Shown piece by piece: positions 7,513 to 17,382 of a stretch of DNA of 52,067 nucleotides (position 1 is the first letter of the stretch; each line of letters opens with the position of its first letter). The translations under genes and the position numbers were made by a program. Location of the stretch: positions 1 to 52,067 of the forward strand of contig JAAYFI010000035.1 in the NCBI GenBank assembly GCA_012728315.1, written 5' to 3'. The notes under the pieces were generated by a model. That model was not told where the DNA came from and made no database searches. It was given only the letters and a program-made list of their open reading frames with translations. This DNA is from Gammaproteobacteria bacterium. GTDB lineage: Bacteria > Pseudomonadota > Gammaproteobacteria > Pseudomonadales > Pseudomonadaceae.

Positions 7513-9561
7513 TTGAATATTGAACGTAAAGACAGCCTGTCTTTTAAGCTTTTGCGCTGGGTGCTCGGTGCGGCACTTTTGGTGGGTGTGATCTTAAGCT
7601 TTATGCAAATTATTTATGATGCTTATGTCACAGACCAGCAGATTGACACTGATGGCCAGCGTATTTTGGCAATGTTTAAAGATCCGTCCACGCAAGCGCT
7701 ATACAGTTTAGATGAAGATATGGGGCGGCAGGTGATTGAAGGTCTGCTGCAACATGAAGCTGTACGTTCTGCGAGTATTGGCCATCCAATGGAGGCATCT
7801 CTTGCGCAAGGCGCGCGAGCTTTACAGGACCATATGTATCGCAGATTGACAGATTTAGTGCTGTCGCAAGAGCGTGCATTTACCGTGGCCTTGGTAAGTA
7901 ATAAGTCAGGTGGCGAGTATTATGGTGACTTGCAGGTTGTTTTAGACACTGCGCCCTATGGTCATCGCTTGCTAACCAATGCTGGGGTCATTCTTATTTC
8001 AGGTGTGCTACGCGCACTGATCTTAGGGCTGGTTTTATACCTGATTTACCATGCGTTGCTGACCCGGCCCTTGGCGAAAATTATCCGCCACTTGGGGCGT
8101 ATTAATCCAGAGCGTCCTACGGACCATAAGCTCCCCTTGCTGTATGGTCACGAAAAAAATGAATTGGGAGTATGGACGCTAAAAGTGAATCAGTTGTTGG
8201 CTTCCATTGCGCGTAATACCCATTTGCGCCGCGAGGCTGAAGACAGCTTGCTGCTCATGTCACAGATTGATTTTTTAACGGGTTTGCCGAACCGACAAGA
8301 GTTGCAGTTGCAGTTGGATAAAGTCTTAGATGAGGCACGAAATGGGCAGCACGGCGTTGCAGTATTGTGTTTAGGTTTAGATGATTTTAAAAATATTAAT
8401 GAGCAATACAGCTATCAAATCGGTGATTGGCTGCTGCAGAGTGTGGCGCAGCGTTTACGTGCGCATAGCCAGCTGACTGGCTGTTTAGCGCGTCTTGGCA
8501 GTGATCAGTTCGTGATTGTAAAGCCGGGTGTGCAAGAGCCTGATCAAGCCGCAGCCTTGGCTCAATCGATTCTAGATTCTTTAAAAGAGCCACTGGTGGT
8601 GACGCAGCTATACGGCTCTGATGCCTTATCAGTGAGTCTCAACGCCACTATTGGCATTACCTTATACCCTGATGATGGCGACTCTGCCGAGTTGTTATTG
8701 CAGCAAGCTGAGCAAACCATGCAGCTGGCCAAAAAAGGTGCACGCAATAGCTATCAGTTTTTTGTTGCCAGTATCGACTCACAAATACGCCTACGTCGAC
8801 GCATTAAAAAAGAGCTGTTAGAAGCACTCTCTAAGCAGCAGCTGTATTTAGCCTACCAGCCGCAAATGGACTACAGCAGTCATAAAATCGTGGGTGTGGA
8901 GGTTTTATTACGTTGGCAGCATCCAGAGTTGGGGATGATTTCTCCCGATGTGTTTATTCCATTGGCAGAGCAGAGTAACGATATTATCGTGCTTGGCGAG
9001 TGGGTTTTAGAGCACGCTTGCCAGCAGTTGCGCAATTGGATCGATGAAGGGATTACGGGTGTAAGAGTGGCGGTTAACTTGTCCGCTACACAGTTACATC
9101 ATGTGGATTTGCTGCGCCAAGTTCGAGAAAAACTCAGTCTCTACAACTTGCCGCCCGATAGTCTAGAGCTTGAGGTGACTGAAACAGGTTTAATGGAGGA
9201 TATTCAAGCCGCAGCGAGCAACTTACATGGCTTGCGTGAAATGGGTGTGCGCTTGGCGATTGATGATTTTGGTACGGGCTATTCTTCATTGAGTTACTTA
9301 AAAACGCTGCCTCTAGATAAAATCAAAATTGATAAAAGTTTTGTGCAAGATATATTCGATTGCGAAGATAACGCTACTATCGTAAAAACCATTATCCAGC
9401 TGAGTAAAAACTTAGGGATGCGAGTGATAGCTGAAGGTGTTGAGACGCCTGAGCAAGAAGAGTTTCTAATTGCGCTGGGTTGTAACGAAGGGCAGGGGTA
9501 TTGGTATGGCAAGCCCGCAACTGCCACAGAGGTGCGTGCGCGTTTTTTTAAGCAAAATTAA
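7513..9561 (+). CDS. bifA: BifA-like membrane c-di-GMP phosphodiesterase (degenerate GGDEF plus EAL)
   Basis: Probably hydrolyses c-di-GMP at the inner membrane, promoting motility over biofilm. Architecture: TM helix at about 15-35, periplasmic sensor region to about 155, second TM at about 157-180, a HAMP-like linker, GGDEF domain (about 245-420) and EAL domain (about 435-680). The GGDEF signature is degenerate (GSDQF, 329-333), so cyclase activity is unlikely. The EAL domain reads EVL at 463-465 but keeps the metal and catalytic residues E463, D584-D585 (DDFGTGYSS), K605, E641 and Q661. Length (682) and position after argO-sodB match BifA (PA4367). It starts at a TTG with TAAGGT six bases before it. 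A perfect TTGACA occurs at 7411 and 7468, without a good -10. Confidence 0.85.
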   Translation: MNIERKDSLSFKLLRWVLGAALLVGVILSFMQIIYDAYVTDQQIDTDGQRILAMFKDPSTQALYSLDEDMGRQVIEGLLQHEAVRSASIGHPMEASLAQGARALQDHMYRRLTDLVLSQERAFTVALVSNKSGGEYYGDLQVVLDTAPYGHRLLTNAGVILISGVLRALILGLVLYLIYHALLTRPLAKIIRHLGRINPERPTDHKLPLLYGHEKNELGVWTLKVNQLLASIARNTHLRREAEDSLLLMSQIDFLTGLPNRQELQLQLDKVLDEARNGQHGVAVLCLGLDDFKNINEQYSYQIGDWLLQSVAQRLRAHSQLTGCLARLGSDQFVIVKPGVQEPDQAAALAQSILDSLKEPLVVTQLYGSDALSVSLNATIGITLYPDDGDSAELLLQQAEQTMQLAKKGARNSYQFFVASIDSQIRLRRRIKKELLEALSKQQLYLAYQPQMDYSSHKIVGVEVLLRWQHPELGMISPDVFIPLAEQSNDIIVLGEWVLEHACQQLRNWIDEGITGVRVAVNLSATQLHHVDLLRQVREKLSLYNLPPDSLELEVTETGLMEDIQAAASNLHGLREMGVRLAIDDFGTGYSSLSYLKTLPLDKIKIDKSFVQDIFDCEDNATIVKTIIQLSKNLGMRVIAEGVETPEQEEFLIALGCNEGQGYWYGKPATATEVRARFFKQN

Positions 9562-9627
9562 ACTTAAGAACATGCATTGCAATGGGCTGTTGCTAGCTGA
9601 AAGCGCCTGCTGTACCGATCTAATGCC

Positions 9628-10365
9628 TTACGGGCTGTGCTTGATGTCTATTAGCCATTTAGGATAGTTAGATTTCAAGCCATTTAAATAGTGACTGGCC
9701 CCCAGCTGTTGTACTTGGCGTCCTATCCAGTGCGCGCGCTGTAATGTGGATGCATTGGGTTGACTGGCGCTGCGTGTTAAGGGGCTGGGTAGTATCGCTG
9801 CCAATAGATAGGCTTGCTGGTTGGATAAATATGCCGCTGCGGTTTGAAAATGATACTGCGCTGCGGCTTCAGCACCAAAAACGCCCGGCCCCCATTCAGC
9901 GCTATTTAAATACACCTCAAGAATGCGTTCCTTACTCCAGAGCAGTTCAATCCATAGGGTGAACCAGGCTTCCAGCGCTTTGCGAGGCCAGCTGCGTGAT
10001 GACCATAAAAAAATGTTCTTAGCCACTTGCTGAGAAATCGTGCTGGCACCTCGTATAGTGCTGCTGTTTTGGTTGTGCGTTAGAGCAGCGCGGATAGCGA
10101 CTAAGTCAAAACCGTAATGATTCGCGAAATGCTGATCCTCCCCAGCAATCACAGCCATTTTTAGATTGTCGGGCAGTGTTTCCCAGGCGATCCAAGTGCG
10201 CTGACTCTCGTACACTTGTCCCTCCAGTTGCGCGGCAATCTGACGTTCAAGCATTAAGGCGGTAAAGGGCAAATTGACCCAGCGCATTAGCAGCACTACC
10301 ACTATACTGAGCGCCAGTAGTGAGAAGAGCGTTATTGATAAAGTGCGCAGTAATTTTTTAAGCAT
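9628..10365 (-). CDS. mtgA: Monofunctional peptidoglycan glycosyltransferase MtgA
   Basis: MtgA polymerises lipid II into glycan strands at the outer face of the inner membrane. One N-terminal TM helix (about 10-28) is followed by a glycosyltransferase-51 domain. Catalytic Glu76 lies in AGEDQHF, the RGASTISQQVAKN motif is at about 105-117, and ILEVYLN holds the second conserved Glu (E150). At 245 residues it is typical. It has no transpeptidase domain, so crosslinking is left to penicillin-binding proteins. It is convergent with the bifA-like gene and divergent from the DUF423 gene. Confidence 0.95.
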   Translation of the reverse strand: MLKKLLRTLSITLFSLLALSIVVVLLMRWVNLPFTALMLERQIAAQLEGQVYESQRTWIAWETLPDNLKMAVIAGEDQHFANHYGFDLVAIRAALTHNQNSSTIRGASTISQQVAKNIFLWSSRSWPRKALEAWFTLWIELLWSKERILEVYLNSAEWGPGVFGAEAAAQYHFQTAAAYLSNQQAYLLAAILPSPLTRSASQPNASTLQRAHWIGRQVQQLGASHYLNGLKSNYPKWLIDIKHSP

Positions 10366-10430
10366 AGTGTGAACCTGGCTCAGTAGAGGCTAGAGTATAA
10401 CCAGCGTTGTATTATTTTCGAGGTGTTAGT

Positions 10431-10811
10431 GTGCGTTACGGAATATTTATCGGGGCTGTTTTAGGTGCGCTTGCGGTTTTAATCGGAGCTTTCGCCGCAC
10501 ATGCTCTAAAACATACACTGAGCCCAGCCTCTTTGGCCGTGCTGCAAACGGCAGTGCAGTATCAGTTTGTGCATGCGCTGGCTCTCTTGCTGGTCGTGGC
10601 GCTGGCGCATTACCGTCGTTCGCGAGCATTGTTTTTTGCGGCAGGTTTTTTTACATTGGGTACGCTTTTGTTTTCTGGCAGTTTGTATCTGCTGATATTA
10701 ACACCGCTTAAACCTGGCTTAATAACCCCTGTGGGCGGCAGTCTACTGGTTATGGGCTGGCTGAGTTTAGCTTACTCAGCCATAAGCACCCAGCAAAAAC
10801 ATGGTGATTAG
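10431..10811 (+). CDS. DUF423 (YgdD/TMEM256-type) small membrane protein
   Basis: A 126-residue inner-membrane protein of unknown function with about four hydrophobic helices. The family hallmark GAFAAHALK occurs around residue 20 and QYQFVHALALLL around 43. GTG at 10431 has GAGG seven bases upstream and gives the family's usual length; a longer TTG-initiated frame from 10407 is less likely. It sits 49 bases before thiS, which matches P. aeruginosa gene order but gives no functional clue. Confidence 0.88.
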   Translation: MRYGIFIGAVLGALAVLIGAFAAHALKHTLSPASLAVLQTAVQYQFVHALALLLVVALAHYRRSRALFFAAGFFTLGTLLFSGSLYLLILTPLKPGLITPVGGSLLVMGWLSLAYSAISTQQKHGD

Positions 10812-10860
10812 TGGCTGAACCCGCTAAAATAAGGACCCTTCGGAATTTCACGGTTGTGTT

Positions 10861-11061
10861 ATGCATATTCAGTTGAATGGTGAATTGTATGCTCTGGGCC
10901 AAGCGCAGAGTGTGGCATGTTTGCTTGAGCATCTGCAGTTAGCAGGGCGCCGCGTTGCCGTCGAGTTAAACTTCGAAATAGTGCCACGCAGCCAGTATGA
11001 ATCAACGGTGCTGAAAGAAGGCGACAGTGTTGAGATCGTACATGCAATAGGCGGCGGTTAG
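10861..11061 (+). CDS. thiS: Sulfur carrier protein ThiS
   Basis: ThiS carries sulfur as a C-terminal thiocarboxylate for formation of the thiazole ring of thiamine. The 66-residue ubiquitin-like protein ends in the obligatory Gly-Gly (AIGGG), preceded by the conserved DSVEIVHA strand. It is adenylated by ThiF and delivers sulfur to ThiG, encoded 37 bases downstream. The upstream ribosome-binding site is weak. Confidence 0.94.
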   Translation: MHIQLNGELYALGQAQSVACLLEHLQLAGRRVAVELNFEIVPRSQYESTVLKEGDSVEIVHAIGGG

Positions 11062-11098
11062 TCGTGGCGGATGCTTTACTTATTAAATGAGGCTTGAG

Positions 11099-11893
11099 AT
11101 GAATCTTGCGCGCACAGATCACCCCTTTACGATAGCGGGAACAACCTACTCATCACGACTATTGGTGGGTACCGGTAAGTATAAGGATCTTGAAGAAACC
11201 CGTTTGGCGATTGAGGCCTCGGGTGCGGAAATTGTTACTGTAGCCGTGCGCCGAACGAATATTGGTCAAAATAAAGACGAAGAAAATCTATTGGATGTGA
11301 TCAGTCCAGATCGTTATACAATTTTGCCCAATACTGCGGGTTGTTACGATGCAGAATCAGCTATTCGCACCTGTCGTCTGGCGCGCGAATTATTAGGCGG
11401 GCGCAACTTGGTTAAGCTGGAAATTTTAGCTGATCAGAAAACCCTATTTCCCAATGTCGTGGAAACCTTAAAAGCTGCCAAGATTTTGGTTGATGAAGGT
11501 TTTGATGTGATGGTTTACACCAGTGACGACCCGATTATTGCCCGTGAACTGGAAGCCATTGGTTGTGTTGCAGTGATGCCTTTAGCCGGATTAATTGGCA
11601 CGGGTTTGGGCATTTGTAATCCCTATAACTTGCGCATTATTTTAGAAGAAGCCAAGGTGCCGGTGTTGGTTGATGCCGGTGTAGGTACGGCTTCAGATGC
11701 GACCATTGCCATGGAAATGGGCTGTGCTGCGGTATTGATGAACAGTGCCATTGCCAATGCTCAGCAGCCAATTATGATGGCGCAAGCGATGCGCCATGCC
11801 ATTGAAGCAGGACGTTTGGCTTATTTGGCCGGACGTATGCCGAAAAAACTGTATGCCAGCGCCTCTTCCCCACTTGATGGCATCATTGATTAA
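11099..11893 (+). CDS. thiG: Thiazole synthase ThiG
   Basis: ThiG condenses deoxyxylulose-5-phosphate, dehydroglycine and ThiS-thiocarboxylate into the thiazole moiety of thiamine. It is a TIM-barrel protein; the Schiff-base lysine is K106 in LVKLEIL, and the phosphate-binding strands [12 protein letters not shown] and [10 protein letters not shown] are intact. The ATG at 11099 lies six bases after GAGG and gives 264 residues; an upstream in-frame ATG at 11087 overlaps that site. It forms an operon with thiS. Confidence 0.96.
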   Translation: MNLARTDHPFTIAGTTYSSRLLVGTGKYKDLEETRLAIEASGAEIVTVAVRRTNIGQNKDEENLLDVISPDRYTILPNTAGCYDAESAIRTCRLARELLGGRNLVKLEILADQKTLFPNVVETLKAAKILVDEGFDVMVYTSDDPIIARELEAIGCVAVMPLAGLIGTGLGICNPYNLRIILEEAKVPVLVDAGVGTASDATIAMEMGCAAVLMNSAIANAQQPIMMAQAMRHAIEAGRLAYLAGRMPKKLYASASSPLDGIID

Positions 11894-11904
11894 GTCTCTC
11901 TACT

Positions 11905-11935
11905 CAATGGCTGCGTAAGTTCTACGCAGCCATTG
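11905..11935 (+). terminator. Strong stem-loop between thiG and trmB
   Basis: A 13-bp perfect stem (CAATGGCTGCGTA / TACGCAGCCATTG) with a five-base loop lies 12 bases after thiG. Only a weak T-containing tail (TGCTTATAT) follows, so it may be a leaky terminator or an mRNA 3'-end stabiliser that lets some transcription continue into trmB. Confidence 0.6.
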
Positions 11936-11957
11936 TGCTTATATAAATAGGAATCCC

Positions 11958-12674
11958 ATGACAGACGATCTTATCACCGACGCAGCCTTACCCGTGCGTC
12001 GTCGTGAAATTAAAAGCTATGTAATGCGTGCCGGGCGTATGACTGACGGACAGCAGCGCGGATTAGATCAAGGCTGGCCAAAATTTGGTTTATTGTTGGC
12101 CGATGGTATACAGGATTTTGATCGTGTATTTGGGCGTCAAGCGCCGCGCACTTTAGAAATTGGCTTTGGCATGGGGCAGTCCTTATTGGAAATGGCTCAA
12201 GCTGCGCCTGAACAGGACTTTATTGGTATTGAAGTGCATCGTCCGGGTGTTGGTGCCTTGCTGAGTGGTTTGCTGAATGAAAATATCAGCAATGTGCGAG
12301 TGTACAGTTGTGATGCGTTGGAAGTGCTAAAAAACTGTATACCCGATGCCAGTCTGGATCGTTTGATGCTGTTTTTTCCTGATCCATGGCATAAAAGTCG
12401 TCATCATAAGCGCCGCATTGTGCAGCCAGAGTTTGCACAGCTGGTGCGCAGCAAGTTAAAAGTAGGTGGTGTGTTTCATTTAGCCACAGACTGGGAGCCG
12501 TATGCCGAGCATATGTTAGAGGTTTTAAATGCCGCGCCAGGTTTTGTAAATTTATCTGAGCAGCAAACGTGGGTGCCGCGCCCAGCTGAGCGGCCCGTTA
12601 CTAAATTTGAGCGCCGTGGTGAGCGCTTAGGACATGGAGTGTGGGACTTAAAGTTTGCTCGAACAGCTGATTAA
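11958..12674 (+). CDS. trmB: tRNA (guanine-N7)-methyltransferase TrmB
   Basis: TrmB methylates N7 of G46 in the tRNA variable loop using S-adenosylmethionine. The 238-residue protein has the SAM-binding motif LEIGFGMG (about 66-73), the family signature [13 protein letters not shown] (about 145-157) and the C-terminal [17 protein letters not shown] block. A TAGGA site precedes the ATG. It follows thiG as in P. aeruginosa. Confidence 0.96.
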   Translation: MTDDLITDAALPVRRREIKSYVMRAGRMTDGQQRGLDQGWPKFGLLLADGIQDFDRVFGRQAPRTLEIGFGMGQSLLEMAQAAPEQDFIGIEVHRPGVGALLSGLLNENISNVRVYSCDALEVLKNCIPDASLDRLMLFFPDPWHKSRHHKRRIVQPEFAQLVRSKLKVGGVFHLATDWEPYAEHMLEVLNAAPGFVNLSEQQTWVPRPAERPVTKFERRGERLGHGVWDLKFARTAD

Positions 12675-12823
12675 GCTTGAGATGGCTATGCTTTTCGAGT
12701 GATATGACAGGCAGTATAGGGTATGGTTTGATCTGTATGTAAAGCACGATGCTCACATTGAATAATAATTAAATACGCACGATAAAAATAAATATACGTG
12801 CATATGCATCCGGGGGGATACAC

Positions 12824-14167
12824 ATGATTAAGCCATTGCTATTAATAGCTGTGACGGCCTTCGCTTTTAACGCTTATGCTAAAGTCGATGCCACTCAAGC
12901 TGCGCGACTGGGTCAAGACTTAACGCCACTGGGCGCTGAGCGTGCCGGCAATGCGGCCGGTACGATTCCACCATGGGCTGGCGGTATTACTACGCCACCG
13001 GCAGGTTATACGCCTGGCATGCACCATTTGGATCCATATGCAGCTGATGTGCAGCTGTATACTGTCAATCAGCACAATCTGGAACAGTATCGTGCACAGT
13101 TGCCCATTGGTTTGCAAACACTTCTGCAGCGCAACCCTGATTACTATCTGCGCGTGTTTCCAACACGGCGTAGTGCTGCAGCACCGCAGCGTATTTATGC
13201 TGCAACGCGCATGAATGCTGAACAGGCAGAGCTGATCTCCGGCGGTAATGGCGTGCAAGGTGCGTCTGCTGGAATCCCGTTCCCTTTACCGCAAGATGGC
13301 CTTGAGGCGATTTGGAATCACATTATGCGCTTCCGTGGTGAGCAGCTGCATTCAGTGATGAATCATGCGGCGGTTTTAAATAATGGGAATTACAGTTTAG
13401 TGAAGCGCGAACGGGATTTGTTTTTTGTTTATGGTCGCGAAGGGATGACAGAAAAAGATCTCAACAATACCTTGTTCTATTACAAATACCGCGTGGTTGC
13501 ACCCTCGAGCCTGTCCGGCTCGGCCTTAGTGGTGCAGGAAACCCTTGATCAAGTTCTAGCTATTCGTAAAGCGTGGCGTTTTAGCCGTGGTGAGCGTCGA
13601 GTGCGTCGTTTGCCGATGCTGGCCTATGAGTCTTTGCAACCTGACACCAGCGGCATGGCCACCGCCGATGTGGTGGATGCGTATAATGGTGCGCCTGATC
13701 GCTATAAGTGGAGTTTGTTGGGTAAGCAAGAAATGCTGGTGCCTTACAACAGTTATGCAGTGCATCAGGCTGGCATCCCGTACAGCGATATTTTACTGGA
13801 AAAAAACGTTAATCCAGCGTTGCTAAGATATGAACTGCATCGCGTGTGGGTGATTGAAGCTGATTTACGGATCGGTTATAGCCACCCGTATGCGAAGCGC
13901 CGCTTTTATTTAGATGAAGACAGTTGGCAAATTTTAGCAGTGGATTTATATGATAAAAGTGGTGAGTTAATAGGCCTGCAAGAAAGCCATCCAATTAACT
14001 ATTACGATGTTTTATCATTCCTAAGTACACTAGAAACCATCTATGATTTTAAAAACAACCGTTACTTTGTTGATGGTTTAGACAATAACGAGCCGATGTA
14101 TGACTTTACTGCAAAATTGCATCCGCGTGACTTCACGCCACAAGCATTGCGCCGTGAAGGTAACTAA
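12824..14167 (+). CDS. DUF1329 secreted protein
   Basis: A 447-residue exported protein of unknown function. A signal peptide (residues 1-19, ending AYA before KVDAT) precedes the DUF1329 domain, seen in LTPLGAERAGNAAGTIPPW near the start and RVWVIEADLRIGYSHPYAKRRFYLDEDSW late in the protein. DUF1329 has a LolA/LppX-like fold and is often called an outer-membrane lipoprotein-sorting-like protein. It commonly lies beside DUF1302 and RND genes; none is here, so it is an orphan. A strong GGGGGGA ribosome-binding site precedes the ATG. Translocation or surface-lipid roles are only inference. Confidence 0.87.
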   Translation: MIKPLLLIAVTAFAFNAYAKVDATQAARLGQDLTPLGAERAGNAAGTIPPWAGGITTPPAGYTPGMHHLDPYAADVQLYTVNQHNLEQYRAQLPIGLQTLLQRNPDYYLRVFPTRRSAAAPQRIYAATRMNAEQAELISGGNGVQGASAGIPFPLPQDGLEAIWNHIMRFRGEQLHSVMNHAAVLNNGNYSLVKRERDLFFVYGREGMTEKDLNNTLFYYKYRVVAPSSLSGSALVVQETLDQVLAIRKAWRFSRGERRVRRLPMLAYESLQPDTSGMATADVVDAYNGAPDRYKWSLLGKQEMLVPYNSYAVHQAGIPYSDILLEKNVNPALLRYELHRVWVIEADLRIGYSHPYAKRRFYLDEDSWQILAVDLYDKSGELIGLQESHPINYYDVLSFLSTLETIYDFKNNRYFVDGLDNNEPMYDFTAKLHPRDFTPQALRREGN

Positions 14168-14187
14168 TGGGGTATAAGTTATAAATA

Positions 14188-14212
14188 AAGCCGCCTGAGT
14201 GTGTGGCGGCTT
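14188..14212. terminator. Bidirectional terminator between DUF1329 and DUF3392 genes
   Basis: AAGCCGCC and GGCGGCTT form an 8-bp stem with a nine-base loop and flanking A/T-rich sequence on both sides. It lies 20 bases after the rightward DUF1329 gene and immediately after the leftward DUF3392 stop, so it can serve both convergent transcripts. Confidence 0.75.
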
Positions 14213-14213
14213 A

Positions 14214-14537
14214 TTAGTTTCTATCGGCGAGGATACCAATCAAAATAAAGCTCAACAGCAGTACAGGCGATAAACTATAGTTATTTAAATGGTTAAGTGC
14301 CCCAGCCAATAAAGGGCTGAGATAAATAATGGCTAAACCATAAACAACAACGCACACTAAGACAAAAATTAACGTGCGTATCACAAAGTTGAGATGACCA
14401 ATAGAGCGGCGCACCCAAGCATTAATTGATGGACCAAAAAGCACCAATGCTGTTGCCATCAGCGCTAAAGCGATATCACTTAGATGTAAGCGCGTCCATT
14501 TTGATAGCGTTACGACTAAGTCAATCAGTATATCCAT
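14214..14537 (-). CDS. DUF3392 small inner-membrane protein
   Basis: A 107-residue protein with about three hydrophobic segments (around 20-36, 50-75 and 88-104) and short charged N- and C-termini. It resembles the DUF3392 family found beside hemW in Pseudomonas. The function is unknown. It lies 24 bases after hemW on the same strand, with an AGGAG site before the ATG, so it is probably the last gene of the long leftward run. Confidence 0.78.
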   Translation of the reverse strand: MDILIDLVVTLSKWTRLHLSDIALALMATALVLFGPSINAWVRRSIGHLNFVIRTLIFVLVCVVVYGLAIIYLSPLLAGALNHLNNYSLSPVLLLSFILIGILADRN

Positions 14538-14561
14538 AACAACTCCTTATTATTCTTTGTT

Positions 14562-15758
14562 CTAATCCTCAGAGGTTAGAAAGATCTGTAATAAATCATT
14601 TAAAAATAGTTGCCCTTGTGCGCTGGCGACTAAAGTCTCTGGATCATGGCCGAGCAAACCACGCTTTCGAGCGAGCAATAGGCCATCTTGCAACACCTGT
14701 GGAGCTAAGCCTGTACGCTGGCTAAAGAGTTTTAGCGGCACGCCTTGCGTCAGACGCAAGCTGTTCATTAAAAACTCAAAAGGTAAATCTGCTGCTGAGA
14801 GGGTTGTGCTGCCGGCTAAGAATGGCGTATTAGGGTTGAGGTAGTCTGAGGGCTGGCGGGTTTTCCAGGTGCGTTGAATACGCCCTTGAGGGTCACTGAC
14901 TTTGCCGTGTGCGCCTGCGCCAACACCAATAAAATCACCGAATGACCAGTAGTTGAGATTGTGCCGTGCATAAGCATGCTCACGGGCATAAGCCGACACT
15001 TCGTATTGCATAAAACCATGTTGAGCCAATAAGTTTTGCCCGGCTTCCTGGATATCCCAGAGTACGTCATCTTCCGGCAGGATCGGCGGTTTACTCCAAA
15101 ATACGGTGTTGGGCTCCATGGTGAGCTGATACCAAGACAAGTGCGTTGGCGCGAGGTCAATGGCTGTTTGCAAGTCAGTTAACGCTTCTTCTGGAGATTG
15201 CTCTGGTAAGCCATGCATTAAGTCGAGGTTGAAATTATCGAAGCCGGCTCGGCGCGCCATAGTCACCGCTGCAATGGCTTCTGCTGCCGAGTGAACGCGG
15301 CCTAAAGCCTGTAGCTTGCTGTCTTGAAAGCTTTGGATACCCATGGATAGGCGATTGATACCTAGAGCGCGGTAAGCTGCAAACTTGTCCTGCTCAAAGG
15401 TGCCTGGGTTTGCCTCAAGGGTGATTTCAATATCAGCACTAAAGGGGATGCGTTGTTTGATGCCGGCTAATAAGGACTGCAGCGCCTGCGCAGAAAACAA
15501 GCTGGGCGTGCCACCACCAAAGAAAATAGACTCTAAAGGCCTGTTATGCACATGCAGCAAATCAAGATCTAAATCAGCCAGTACGGCCTTTACATAGTCT
15601 TGCTCAGGCAGCTCTGCTGTGGCGGCATGGGAGTTGAAATCGCAGTAAGGGCATTTGCGAATACACCATGGAATATGCACATACAGCGACAGCGGCGGTA
15701 ATTCAAAGCCGTTGGCTAGCGGGTGCTGTGTGCTTAAGTCCGAAGCAATCAGGCTCAT
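14562..15758 (-). CDS. hemW: Radical SAM heme chaperone HemW
   Basis: A HemN-like radical SAM protein that binds heme and delivers it to target proteins. The iron-sulfur motif CIRKCPYC (CxxxCxxC) lies near residues 32-39. FFGGGTPSL and LEANPGT follow, as does the late HNLNYW segment. HemW proteins lack the extra N-terminal residues and cysteine pattern of the true coproporphyrinogen dehydrogenase HemN, which this 398-residue protein also lacks, although older annotation calls it an oxygen-independent coproporphyrinogen oxidase. Its ATG overlaps the rdgB stop (ATGA), indicating translational coupling. Confidence 0.92.
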   Translation of the reverse strand: MSLIASDLSTQHPLANGFELPPLSLYVHIPWCIRKCPYCDFNSHAATAELPEQDYVKAVLADLDLDLLHVHNRPLESIFFGGGTPSLFSAQALQSLLAGIKQRIPFSADIEITLEANPGTFEQDKFAAYRALGINRLSMGIQSFQDSKLQALGRVHSAAEAIAAVTMARRAGFDNFNLDLMHGLPEQSPEEALTDLQTAIDLAPTHLSWYQLTMEPNTVFWSKPPILPEDDVLWDIQEAGQNLLAQHGFMQYEVSAYAREHAYARHNLNYWSFGDFIGVGAGAHGKVSDPQGRIQRTWKTRQPSDYLNPNTPFLAGSTTLSAADLPFEFLMNSLRLTQGVPLKLFSQRTGLAPQVLQDGLLLARKRGLLGHDPETLVASAQGQLFLNDLLQIFLTSED

Positions 15759-16339
15759 AAAGACAGCTGTTGTCTAAGCAATTGCATAGCCTGGGCGCGA
15801 TGGCTCAGTTGGTTTTTTAAGGCGCTGGGCATTTGCGCGCTGCTGCATTGGTGTTCGGCAACATAAAATAATGGGTCATAACCAAAGCCATGCTCACCTT
15901 GGGGCGCATGTAGGATACGACCGCGCCAGCGGCCTTCGCAGATAATGGGTAATGGGTCTTTTGCGTGTTTGAGTAATGCCAGGACACAGATAAATTGTGC
16001 ACCGCGTTGTGCGTCGGGTACGCCTTGCAGTGCGTTGAGGAGCTTCTGGTTATTGCTCGCATCATCACCGGCTTGGCTATAGCGTGCGGAGTAGATACCG
16101 GGCGCTCCTTGCAGGTAGTCGACAGTTAAACCTGAGTCATCGGCCAAGGCCGGCAGCCCCGAAATCTGGCTGGCATAGCGTGCTTTTAAAATAGCGTTTT
16201 CAATAAAACTTAAGCCGGTTTCTTCTGGCTCAGTTTGCGTAAACTCACTGATAGAGCGAACTACAATGTGCTCACCGAGCATGGCTTGCAGTTCGCGCAG
16301 TTTGCCAGCGTTATGGCTGGCTAGAACCAGTTCTTTCAT
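15755..16339 (-). CDS. rdgB: dITP/XTP pyrophosphatase RdgB
   Basis: A house-cleaning nucleotidase that hydrolyses dITP, XTP and related purine triphosphates, keeping deaminated bases out of nucleic acids. The 194-residue Ham1-family protein starts with [15 protein letters not shown] and carries [24 protein letters not shown] and GFGYDPLF, which form the metal and base-recognition sites. It overlaps both neighbours by four bases (ATGA), placing it in a tight operon with the DUF4426 gene and hemW. Confidence 0.96.
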   Translation of the reverse strand: MKELVLASHNAGKLRELQAMLGEHIVVRSISEFTQTEPEETGLSFIENAILKARYASQISGLPALADDSGLTVDYLQGAPGIYSARYSQAGDDASNNQKLLNALQGVPDAQRGAQFICVLALLKHAKDPLPIICEGRWRGRILHAPQGEHGFGYDPLFYVAEHQCSSAQMPSALKNQLSHRAQAMQLLRQQLSL

Positions 16340-16755
16340 AGATCGGGAAACACTTCTTGATTGAATTTTAGCAGGTGATTTTTGCCTTCACTGTCAGTGA
16401 TTTTCAGTTCAAAACGCAGCACTTCTTGGCCTGTAATGGCAAATTGGGTTAAGTAATACACCGCATCACCTTCATCAATTTCTTTAAAGGTCAGCGTTGT
16501 TGTTTGCCCAAGCAGGTTTTGGAAGCTGCCAGTGACTGTGCCTTTTTGTCCTTTGCCAGCCTTGACCATAGACACATTGAGAACGGCTTGGTTTTTACTG
16601 CGATTTAAGCCAACGGCTGTTGCTGTTTCTGGTTGTAAGAATGTGGAGTTAAAGATGCTGTAATGCACATCTAAATCACCATAGCTTCGCTTGTACTCAG
16701 CCTGTGCAGCACATGCCATAAAGGCGCTTAAGCAGAGGGCTAGAAAATAGCGCAT
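16336..16755 (-). CDS. DUF4426 periplasmic protein
   Basis: A 139-residue exported protein of unknown function. The signal peptide ([19 protein letters not shown]) is followed by a beta-rich domain starting [20 protein letters not shown], typical of DUF4426 proteins found between metW and rdgB in Pseudomonas and relatives. It overlaps rdgB by four bases and lies 17 bases after metW. Nothing in the sequence points to a catalytic site. Confidence 0.85.
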   Translation of the reverse strand: MRYFLALCLSAFMACAAQAEYKRSYGDLDVHYSIFNSTFLQPETATAVGLNRSKNQAVLNVSMVKAGKGQKGTVTGSFQNLLGQTTTLTFKEIDEGDAVYYLTQFAITGQEVLRFELKITDSEGKNHLLKFNQEVFPDL

Positions 16756-16772
16756 AGCGGTATACTCCTGAG

Positions 16773-17375
16773 TTATCGGGTTTGCGCAGCTGTTACGCGA
16801 TAAATACCAATTTCACCGAGTAAGTTAGGCCAGATGCGACTCCCTAAATTATGGCGATGTTGACGATCCACGGCAAGGCGATCCAGAACTGTCATCTGCA
16901 TATCGCGACAGAGCGCTTCAAAGTCAGCAAAGGTACAAAAGTGAATGTTAGGTGTGTTGTACCATGTATAAGGTAAAAAGTCCGAAACCGGCATGCGACC
17001 TTTATGGGCTAAGTACCAGCGGCAGCGCCAATGACCAAAGTTTGGAAAGGTAATAATGCAGGTGCGTCCAACGCGTAACATTTCTTGCAGAATTTTATCG
17101 GGGTAGTGCACCACTTGCAGCGCTTGGGTCATAACGACCACGTCAAAACTATTGCTGGCAAAGTTACCTAGGCCCAAGTCTAGATTTTGCTCAATGACAT
17201 TGACGCCTTTGTCAATGCAGGCGGCAATATTGTCAGCATCAATCTCTAAGCCGTAACCGGTGACGTTTTTGTGCTCTTGCAACCAAGACAAGAGTTCGCC
17301 ATCACCACAGCCTAAATCAAGTACTCGGCTATTGGCAGGAATCCACTGCTGAATAATTTCTAAATCTGCTCGCAT
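16773..17375 (-). CDS. metW: MetW, methyltransferase-like protein of methionine synthesis
   Basis: MetW is a class I SAM-methyltransferase-fold protein that acts together with MetX in homoserine acylation. The 200-residue protein has the SAM motif LDLGCGDGELL around residue 20, then YGLEID, and the family segment CIITFPNFGHWRCR. It lies seven bases downstream of metX on the same strand, the conserved metX-metW arrangement. Confidence 0.94.
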   Translation of the reverse strand: MRADLEIIQQWIPANSRVLDLGCGDGELLSWLQEHKNVTGYGLEIDADNIAACIDKGVNVIEQNLDLGLGNFASNSFDVVVMTQALQVVHYPDKILQEMLRVGRTCIITFPNFGHWRCRWYLAHKGRMPVSDFLPYTWYNTPNIHFCTFADFEALCRDMQMTVLDRLAVDRQHRHNLGSRIWPNLLGEIGIYRVTAAQTR

Positions 17376-17382
17376 AGGTGCC

